A stretch of 64,000 nucleotides of DNA from NCBI GenBank assembly GCA_023525715.1, contig CM042010.1:66245966-66309965 (forward strand). Reading direction: 5' to 3'. How positions within the stretch are numbered: position 1 is the stretch's first letter; every line of letters begins with the position of its first letter. The notes under the pieces were generated by a model. It did not search any database. It was not told the origin of the DNA and saw nothing but the letters and a program-made list of their open reading frames with translations. Shown here in pieces: positions 56,262-64,000 of this stretch. The stretch comes from Cichorium intybus. Lineage: Eukaryota; Streptophyta; Magnoliopsida; Asterales; Asteraceae. Both the position numbers and the translations under genes were made by a program.

Positions 56262-56722
56262 GACTTCTCAATCTCATACGCATACTCATACTCGATGAGC
56301 TTCATAACCTCCTTAAGTTCCTCAATCTCCTGTGTGAGTCGCTCCTGAATATCATGAAGAACGTCCAGCAGATTCGCATCACGAACTTTCGCCTCATCAA
56401 TAAACCTTTGTCATCAAGCAAAGTTCATATATCTTGGCCTGGTATCCATCTGTTCATACATCGCCTGCATCATCTCATAGTCCTCCTCCAACTTTCTTTT
56501 GAAACCCATCATCATCTTCCTGTTAGTCTCCGCTTTACGGATCAAAACATTGACCATCGCTTCAAGATCATTACCCTTCATCTTCTTCAACAACGAATTT
56601 GTATATGCTTTCAGAGGAAAATACGAGAATTTGGTTTGCAATGCGGAATAAGAAAGGCATGGATTAAATACACACTTAAGCAAGGCATGGATGATTAAAT
56701 ACACACTTAAAGCAGGAGACAA
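56262..56722 (-). pseudogene. Coiled-coil protein fragment, unidentified
   Basis: The minus-strand frame reads MKGNDLEAMVNVLIRKAETN, MMMGFKRKLEEDYEMMQ, TRPRYMNFA, two adjacent TGA stops at about 56409-56414, then in the same frame RFIDEAKVRDANLLDVL, HDIQERLTQEIEELKEVMKL and a stop at 56262. Heptad-like Leu/Ile/Met spacing suggests coiled coil. It lies just downstream of the GRF zinc-finger ORF on the same strand and might be a second exon or neighbouring gene. No function assigned. Confidence 0.45.
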
Positions 56723-56843
56723 AGCGGAAGATGACTAGACAATTAACTGCACGTACATTAAATGCAGCCGATTTTTATCATTACCAATAAAAAGACGACA
56801 TATTCCACATCTTCCAAATACTACAACATTACTGAAGAAGATA

Positions 56844-57137
56844 TTAACCCAAAAAGAAAACACAAGAACAAATTAAGAACATTTTCGTCTTCCAGACTTT
56901 AGCTTCCAACCGGTTCATTGCTTTAAGCAAACCTGGGATCACGATAACAGCCCTAGGGCACATTGGAGGGTCTGCCCACCCTAGGAACCCATATTTCTTT
57001 CGTAACCGTGAACAACTCCAAAATTTCCTACCTGGGTTTAGATGAGTCCACGATATCACCTTGATTGCTCGACTTCCACATCGACATACTACCATTTCAC
57101 CTTGATTGAAGCGTTTGTGACTTGAAGGTAGCGGCAT
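56844..57137 (-). CDS. GRF-type zinc-finger small protein
   Basis: 97 codons starting MPLPSSHKRFNQGEMV. Residues 18-70 fit a GRF zinc finger: VCRCGSRAIKVISWT, NPGRKFWSCSR, KYGFLGWADPPMCPRA. The Cys, Cys, His/Cys and Cys positions can be matched, and GFxxW is present. It ends KTKMFLICSCVFFLG, a short hydrophobic tail like those of many small plant GRF proteins. GRF domains bind nucleic acid in other proteins. The role of the small plant versions is unknown. No disabling change is seen, so it may be intact. Confidence 0.65.
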   Translation of the reverse strand: MPLPSSHKRFNQGEMVVCRCGSRAIKVISWTHLNPGRKFWSCSRLRKKYGFLGWADPPMCPRAVIVIPGLLKAMNRLEAKVWKTKMFLICSCVFFLG

Positions 57138-57268
57138 CCTCCGATGCGAATCGATCCAACAGTTGTCAATTGAAATGTGTGAAACTAACGTGCTTATAGG
57201 GAAGCCCTACATGATATTACCCTTTTACCCTCACATGATGGAAAACATTTGGTAATAGTACTAATTAA

Positions 57269-57310
<42 letters not shown>

Positions 57311-57887
57311 AACAATTGGAGTTTCAATTATTGTGCCCTACGTCAGCCTCCCCCTTAGCAAATGAACATTCCAACGATCCTAAACCTAACTGAATTCTAT
57401 GTTCGTAATCCTTTGTCCACGTATTTCATTGTACTCCAACGATTCTCCTTTAATCATCGTAGTAGGACGTTTCGAATACAATTGCAAGTCAAATTTTATT
57501 GCAACAGGTAAACCTCTCCCATATGCAATTTCGTTTAACTAGACTACCTACACGCTTGCAAAAACATTTACAATTAACCTTTCAACACACAAATGTATGT
57601 ACTTGCCGATTGTTCAGAAACTTATGGACATGCTTTATTCAAATTAAACATGGATTACAGTTACATATCATTCATTTACTTGTTTAGTTGTTGGTTTGTG
57701 TATGCACACCAACTGCTCAACATAACGCATATCTTAACAATACATAAAGAAACACAAATGACACATTCAATAACTATGATAACAGTTATTGGGTTTATTT
57801 AAAGCACCTGATATATTGTATATCTAATTCAATTTACATTTTCTTGTCACTTTCTGTGTAGCGCTGATAGTAGTAGTTTGAGGTATC
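57138..57887. other. Gap between GRF gene and TNP2 relic
   Basis: AT-rich. It holds a TAA microsatellite (57271-57307). No supportable gene. The part just upstream of 57888 may be the 5' flank of the transposase. Confidence 0.4.
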
Positions 57888-60800
57888 ATGATGGACAAGT
57901 CTTGGATGGGAGCCAAAAGAAACACAGAATGTTATATAAGTGGAGTTAAAGCATTCTTGGAATATGCAGTACACAATTACAATATTAGTAACAACATCGA
58001 TCCTTTACATTCCAAAAAACCATAACAATTCCATGTCCATGTATACAGTGTATCAACCACATCCCTCATTCCGTGCAAGTGGTAGATGACCACTTATTCA
58101 CTCATGGAATTGATGAAACCTACACGAACTTGACATACCATTGAGAAAAAGAAGAACCACATTTACCTTATATTGTTGATGAAGACTTTGACATGGACAC
58201 ATCATACCTTGTGGATTCCATGGATGAAACAACCCAAAACCCAACAGTATGCTACAGAAACTAAAGAGTTGGTTCAAGCTGCAGAAGAAAATTTTTTGGA
58301 CGACCCTACCAAGTATAGAGAAATGCTACAAGATGCCGAAAAGCCACTATATGAAGGGTGTCCTAACTTCAAAAAGTTATCTGCTATCATACAACTGCTC
58401 AACCTAAAGAGTTAGTATGGAGTTTCAGATAAATACTTTACTGAATTATTAGTGTTGCTCAAACGTATGTTACCAGAAGGAAACGAAATGTAAGTGGTAC
58501 ATATGAGGCCAAGAAAGCATTCAAACAATTAGGTTCAGGGTATGAGAAAATACATGCATGTGTAAACAGGTGTATACTTTACAGGCACAAGTATGAACAC
58601 TTGACAGAATGTACAAATTGCGGTAAGTCTAGGTGGAAGGTGGATGAACAAAAAAATTTTACGAAAACATTCCGGCAAATGTAATGTGGTATTTTCCAAT
58701 TATTCCACGAATGAAACGACTGTTTCAATCTAAGAATACAACGAAAGAATTAACATGGCATGCAACCGAAAGGAAGGTGGAACCCCGTGTTATGCGTCAC
58801 CCGGCAGATTCACCTGCATGGGCTGTTAGATGACAAATTTCCCGACTTTGGGAGCGAACCAAGAAATCTAAGGCTAGGCATTTCCGCTGACGGGGTCGAT
58901 GTGAATAGCGGAACTAGACATCATAGTGTATGGCCTGTTCTATCTGTCATCTACAACCTACCACCATGGTTGTGTAAGAAAAGAAAGTTTATAATGCTTT
59001 CTTTATTGATATCAGTATCACTAGGAAACGATATTGATGTTTTCCTAGCCCCTTTGATCGATGGTCTGCAAATATTATTCGATCGGGGAGTCGACACTTA
59101 TGATGCATATGCACAAGAGAAGTTTATTCTACGTGCGGCTGTGTTATGGACAATTAATGACTACCCTGCTCTTGGTACATTATGTGGTTGTCCTCACAGC
59201 GGATTCAGGGGTTGTGTTGTGTGTGGAGAACAAACTCACTATATTAGACTTCCAGAATCGAATAAGCATTGTTATGCCGGTCACAGGCGATATCTTCCGT
59301 ATGATGACTCGTTTAGAAAACAAAAAAGGCATTTAATGGGAAGCAAGAGCCCTTACTTGCTCCAGAACCTTTGACTGGGGAGGAAATATATAACAAGGTA
59401 AAAATTTTAATTAATAAATGAGGAAGGGTAGCTAATGGTAAGGATCCGGAAGTCCAAGATACTTCGACCGGTAGGGGTGGGAAGATAAAAAAAAGAAAGA
59501 GAAAAGCAAAGCACATATGGTGATGTCTTAGGTATTGGCGCCACAATTCGATTCAACATTGCATAGATTTTATGAATATTGAAAAGAATGTTGTGGAGAG
59601 TATAATCGGAACATTGTTGGACGTTCCAAAAAAGACGAAAGATGGTCACAAAGCACGTTTGGATTTGGTCCATTTTCATTTAAAACCATAGTTACATCCT
59701 AAGAAAGAAGGGAATAACACCACACTTCCCCCAGCATCATGCACACTGACGAAAGACGAAAAAGACAAGTTTTATCAAACTTTATACCACTTGAAATTTC
59801 CACAGGGGTATTGTTCTAATTTTTCTAGTTTGGTCAGTTTGAAGGACAGGAAGCTGATCGGACTTAAGTCACATGACTATCACATGCTATGCAATAATTT
59901 CTGCCCGTCGCAATTAGACCTATGAAGCATGCACCCACCAGAATTGTTATTACCAGGTTTTATTTCTTTTTCAAAACAATATGTAGCAAAGATATAAAAG
60001 TGGATGAACTCGATAGGTTGCAAGAAGATTTATGTGTGACCTTATGCCTTCTTGAGAAACACTTTCCACCAGCATTTTTTGATGTGATGATTCATCTAAC
60101 CGTACACCTTACTAGGGAAGTTAAATTATCTGGTCCAAATTTCTTTCGTTGGATGTACCCATTGGAAAAGTTTATGAAGGTTATAAAGGGACACGTACGA
60201 AACAGAAATAGATCGGAAGGATGCATTGAGAAGAGAATGTTGCATAAGAGATGATTGAGTTTTTTAGTGAATTCATTAGAAGCATGGATACGGTCGGTAT
60301 AGCACATGACACACATAACACATGTAGGCTTCATGAAGATACTATTTCTCCGATAAACGACACTCCTATATCGGCTCCTAAAACAGGAGAAGTTTGTCCA
60401 TCTCTCTTCAAGAAAGTACATTTCTTTGTGTTGCAAAATACATCTGAAGTGGAACCGTACATCAAGTCAGTTTTTTTCACTATGCTTACATAGTTTTTTG
60501 TAGTTGTACACTAAAGCATTAAACTTTTTCCAAGAGACACATGCAATTTTTGCAAAACAAATACCCTACTAAACAACAAAATCATCTCCAGCAAGAGCAC
60601 AGTAAAACGTTTGCTACTTGGTTACAACACGAGGTACATTCTTTTTTTATGTATGAGTTACATTTTATAGCAATGTACTATGCATGTTAGATGCAGCACC
60701 CGAACCTTTTCTTTACGTGTTATAGCAATATACTATGCATGTTGTAGGTATTTGCCAATTTTGGCAATTTTGGTAGGAATGTTTTACAGTGTTTATCTGT

Positions 60801-61667
60801 ACAAATTAAGTGTAGCTATTTACTACCTATGCTTTAGCAATGTACTATGTCTATATTAGGGTTTAAGCACTCATACATTCTTTGTTTTTAATATTAAAAA
60901 TTTAAGACATTAATATATGATTGTCCATCCCTATTTAAAACCGCTTTGGCTGGTCGGGTACTCTAGCTCATTCCTATGTATTTCCATTTAACTAAAGTTC
61001 ATCTTCTTCTACTTTTCAGGTATATAGAGAGTCACAAATCTGCAAAGATAGTGTACCAGCGACTGTTGATTGGCTTTCACATAAACCAAACATCAATGTA
61101 CTGAAATATGATGTATATGCTATCAATAGATACACATTTCGTACAAACAGCCGAGAATCTAAAGGTTACCAAGACAGTGGTGTTAGTTTTGTTGCAACAG
61201 ACACACATATTTCCAAAGATGTTGTAACCCATGTTAAAAACACTTATTATGGTGTTTTACAAGAGATATGGGTATTAGATTATAATTCCAAAAGAATTCC
61301 TACTTTTAAGTGTGATTGGGTAGATCGTAGAAATGGGGTGAAGAAGGATAAACTAGGGTAGACACTTGTGGTACTAAAAAGGTTGGGCCATAAGGATGAT
61401 CCCTTCATATTAGCCTCATAAGCACAACAAGTCTTTTACGTGGCAGACCCAATCGATCAAAAAAAATCTATTGTCTTCAAAACACCTCCCAAGAATTACA
61501 GAGATGCGTACGATGATGTAGATGAAATATTTAGTACTACAGTTTGTCCTAAAAATGACAATATATTGCCACGTCTACACCCAGTTGACTTGCGTAAGGA
61601 AAATGATTATTTTCATACTGATTGTCATGGTATTGTTATACGTAAGCTATGTGTTCCTTCATCATAG
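57888..61667 (+). pseudogene. TNP2-type CACTA transposase, frameshifted
   Basis: Starts at 57888 with MMDKSWMGAKRNTECYISGV, the transposase-associated domain. The zinc-like region near 58060-58140 and the text EAEKPLY-like, LPEGNE and KKLS appear in shifting frames. The clearest part is 58760-59374: LDDKFPDFGSEPRNLRLGI, SADGVDVNSG, VIYNLPPWLCKKRKFIML, GNDIDVFLAPLIDGL, LRAAVLWTINDYPA, GCVVCGEQTHY. Then DRKLIGLKSHDYH (about 59850), a DUF4218-like block at 59922-60254 (HFPPAFFDVMIHLTVHL, RWMYPLEKFMK), an exon at about 60535-60640, an intron to 61020, and a DUF4216-like end at 61021-61667 (YYGVLQEIWVLDYN, then KTPPKNYRDAYDDVDE). This order is that of TNP2/TNPD proteins, which cut at CACTA ends. 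Many stops and frame slips. Confidence 0.88.
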
Positions 61668-62230
61668 CCTAATTTTTACATATATCATATATCAACTCTA
61701 CAGATGCCATACTTTACATTTTTATAAAATTCATGTTTTAAACAATTACTTTTGTTTGTAGAAGGAGAAGGCAAAGGACAAACAAGTTGATGTAGGGGAT
61801 ATGTAATCCATTTACTTGCAGAAAAGACATGACACAATTTCTTACAAGTTTCCTTGATTGTGCATGCTATTAAGTAATCCATATGGTGATTCCGCACCAA
61901 CTTGACAGAATTACCCTTGTTTTTTTAACATTTTGGTTATTCACCTTTTTTAAGGATTTTAGAAAGTTTTTACTTTCATTCAGGTTAATTGTACTACATA
62001 TAACAATTTTCTGGGAATTTCTATTTAAAAAAATTTATCTACTTACCCATTGCGTTTTCATTGCTTTTTGGTTTGTGTGATCATATTACCAAAGGAGACC
62101 TTTAAAGTTTAAAGTTATTGTTGGTATTGTGTATGGAAAACAAATTGTATTGGCTACTATTTTATGCTCTAAAGGCATGTGTTCAAATGACTGTACTACT
62201 GTTTGTGGTTTTACATAAAAAATAGCATTA
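61668..62230. other. 3' flank of TNP2 relic
   Basis: AT-rich, no gene. The short open frames here have no recognisable content. Confidence 0.4.
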
Positions 62231-62303
62231 ACTGCCCTTGCCAGGACTCGAACCTGGATCTCTGTACATGTATTGGAGTATAATTTCCTCCTAACCATCT
62301 AAA
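62231..62303 (-). ncRNA. tRNA-like sequence with Pol III boxes (tRNA pseudogene or SINE head)
   Basis: On the minus strand GGTTCGAGTCC (62244-62254) is a perfect B box inside a T-arm with a 5-bp stem (62241-62257), and TGGTTAGGAGG (62287-62297) fits an A box. A run of six T on that strand (plus positions 62217-62222) lies just downstream. The acceptor stem pairs poorly and the anticodon arm is not convincing, so a functional tRNA is unlikely. Confidence 0.45.
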
Positions 62304-62540
62304 CAAGTAAACCTTTATTAAATCTGGACTTTTAATTATATATATACAATTTAACCAATTCGAAGTTATGTGAACAACTCACCATTGTATAATTGCAGTA
62401 ACATACTAAACGTATAACCTAATGTAAATTACATATACTACATTCAAATGCTTGTTCATTCATTACAATTCTTTTTAATTACATGTAATACATAAGTTGG
62501 GGTTTTTTCTAACGGGTTGTAGTAGGAAAAATATGTTACT

Positions 62541-62974
62541 TAGTCACCATTGCATACCTACATAAACATTTTATATTTTTATGATGACCATTTTTTACCT
62601 TTGGACATAACATAACACAAAACACATGGCAATTACATATCGATAGTCATACTTTCAATGAACATAAAATATGTATACTACCCATTAGTCACCATTGCAT
62701 ACCTACATACACATTTTTAATTTTTATGATGACCATTTTTTACCTTTGGACATAACATAACACAAAACACATGGCAATTACATATCGATGGTCACACTTT
62801 CAATGAACATAAAATATATAGACTACCCATTAATCACCATTACATACCTACATACAGATTTTTAATTTTTATGATGACCATTTTTTACATTTGGACATAA
62901 CATAACACAAAACACATGGCAATTACATATCGATGGTCACACCTTCAATGAACATAAAATATGTAGACTACCTA
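62541..62974 (+). repeat. Three tandem copies of a ~145-bp unit
   Basis: Copies begin at 62541, 62685 and 62831 with 'ta(g/a)tcaccattgcatacctacat', and contain 'tttggacataacataacac' and 'ggcaattacatatcgat'. The words gtcacc and ggacata recall the CACTA subterminal motifs at the left end, so this may be the right subterminal region. Confidence 0.85.
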
Positions 62975-63218
62975 AACAATGGTTTTCTTATTCAACATTA
63001 TTTACCTATGGACACGCTTTTTAATTCTACGCTCACCAAATCCTACATACAGTCAGACGTATTTAAATTTTCCAATACAATTGATCATATTTTGACACAT
63101 CTAATAAAAATGCATACGACAATAAACCACTTAAAATGACTTCTTTTCTTACTTTTACTATGCAACCAATAAACACCATCCTATGGACACACGACTATTT
63201 TATGTAGCCAAATCTGTT
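62975..63218. other. Sequence between tandem repeats and copia LTR
   Basis: No gene. Contains further tggacac words (63011, 63183). No CACTA terminus is visible before the LTR starts. Confidence 0.4.
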
Positions 63219-63984
63219 TGAAGGGTTTTAATACAAACTATGAACTAAAAATTCCTAAGTTCACATGCAACCCTAAAAGAGATCTATGTTTTTCTACAAT
63301 GAATATATAATAAAAACCTAAAGGCCAACATTTGTTTCTAAAGATCAAAACAAGAATTACCAACCTTTGAATCTTGTTCTCGAAGCTAGCAGCAAAGAGA
63401 TCCTGCCTCAAATGCAGTCACACCCAAGCAATGGAGGAGAGAAGACAGCAGAATATTCTCAGAGAGATGAAGTTGGCGCAGGCTAGGGTTTCCCATGGGT
63501 TCCATATTTATAGTTTCAGGTGGCATAGCTTAAAACCCTAGAGCCCAACTTTTGACAAGCCTTTTGTCAAATGGGCAAGGCTTTTCTAAACCCTAATTAG
63601 GGTTTCGAGATTTGTGCTGTCACCACCAAAATCTCACCACTTTCCACCCCTGTCCACTAGACAGTCAATATTCAACTATTGAATAATTACAGAACCAGTC
63701 CCTGTACTTTTAATTAATTAAATTAATCACTAAATTAATTCCAATTAGTTCTAGATTAATTTCTAATTAATTATTATAGTTTCTAATTAATATATTAACA
63801 CTTAAATATATTAATAAACTATTTATTTATATCTATTGATTTATTAAACAATTAATGAATCAACCTTTCTCTCTACTGACTTCTACATCAATCCTCCTGC
63901 TATGAGGGCAACCCAAATGGACTTTGCTTCAATTAATAAGATAAATACAAATATAAAGTCATGGCTTAGAAACCTCATCCAACA
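63219..63984 (-). mobile_element. 3' LTR of another Copia-A-family element, truncated by window end
   Basis: 766 bp; the plus strand begins TGAAGGGTTTTAATAC and ends CATCCAACA. It follows the Copia-A LTR in sequence and length with considerable divergence. The polypurine tract follows, so the element interior lies beyond 64000 and transcription runs leftward. Confidence 0.85.
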
Positions 63985-64000
63985 GTCTCCCACTTGGATA
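63985..64000 (-). other. Polypurine tract of the window-end copia element
   Basis: The plus strand reads GTCTCCCACTTGGATA, the same word as next to the left Copia-A LTR at 11034. Confidence 0.7.

Larger units (their letters stand above)
44966..63218. mobile_element. CACTA (En/Spm-type) element, one end seen, heavily invaded
   Basis: CACTAGTACAAAATTG at 44966 is a typical CACTA terminus. It is followed by about 1.5 kb of short subterminal repeats (tgtgaccatatg, tagacacac). A TNP1-type gene runs leftward (49434-46520) and a TNP2 transposase relic rightward (57888-61667). The matching right terminus was not found. The element is either cut at or before 63218, where a copia LTR begins, or it is two adjacent CACTA remnants. 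Later insertions: solo LTRs at 50900-52000 and 54474-55198. Confidence 0.6.

Noticed and set aside
55862..56263. 133-codon plus-strand frame
   Set aside because: Low-complexity composition (Thr, His, Phe, Ile), no recognisable domain, and it precedes a better-supported minus-strand coding region.
55440..57240. A MULE bounded by 'gggtaaattg' at about 55472 and 'ttaccc' at about 57225, containing the GRF gene
   Set aside because: No long inverted repeat or 9-bp duplication could be matched at these ends.
62231..62303. Functional tRNA gene
   Set aside because: The acceptor stem has only about four pairs and no sound anticodon arm could be drawn. Reported only as tRNA-like.

Overview
The window is nuclear DNA of a flowering plant, almost certainly a eudicot with a repeat-rich genome. 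I see no intact single-copy host gene. It is made of nested transposable elements: Ty1/copia (including a Sirevirus), Ty3/gypsy (Athila-type and chromovirus-like), a CACTA DNA transposon, and a Mutator-like element. Two of them carry pieces of host genes. An Asteraceae origin is my guess from the protein families and is not proven by the sequence.

Layout. 1-8089: a fragment of an LTR-like region split by a 6.9-kb Athila-like element (689-7593, target duplication TAAGG) that has LTRs, a primer site and a polypurine tract but no pol gene. 8056-10375: a decayed gypsy element on the minus strand (gag, zinc knuckles, protease, primer site, part of its LTR). 10376-40675: a minus-strand copia element (here Copia-A, duplication AATCG/AATTG) whose two halves are about 22.7 kb apart. 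A gypsy LTR lies in the gap (14578-37316). That LTR is split by a Sirevirus-like copia element (16758-37032, duplication GTTCT). The Sirevirus gag is split in turn by a gypsy-type element (28452-35946, duplication TCGGA), and that youngest element carries an antisense, intron-containing RWP-RK transcription-factor gene copy.

40676-44965: beyond the nest is a plus-strand relic of the Sirevirus accessory ORF with its own upstream region. A 1.5-kb Pack-MULE (42024-43542, 9-bp duplication TTTCTCTAA) has inserted in it, carrying a copy of a mitochondrial ribosomal protein L6 gene. 44966-63218: a large CACTA element with one recognisable terminus, a TNP1-like gene on the minus strand and a TNP2 transposase relic on the plus strand. 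Between them are a 30-bp minisatellite cut by an Athila-family solo LTR, a copia solo LTR, and small genes including a GRF zinc-finger protein. 63219-64000: the LTR of a further minus-strand copia element that runs out of the window.

Most coding regions are pseudogenes with stops, frameshifts or deletions. The parts most worth following up are the captured RWP-RK gene, the Pack-MULE copy of L6, the 1,064-codon Sirevirus accessory ORF with a duplicated promoter-like leader, the CTTCGGA motif scattered through the Sirevirus, and the minisatellite with its solo LTR. All similarity calls come from reading the translations by eye. No database search was run.
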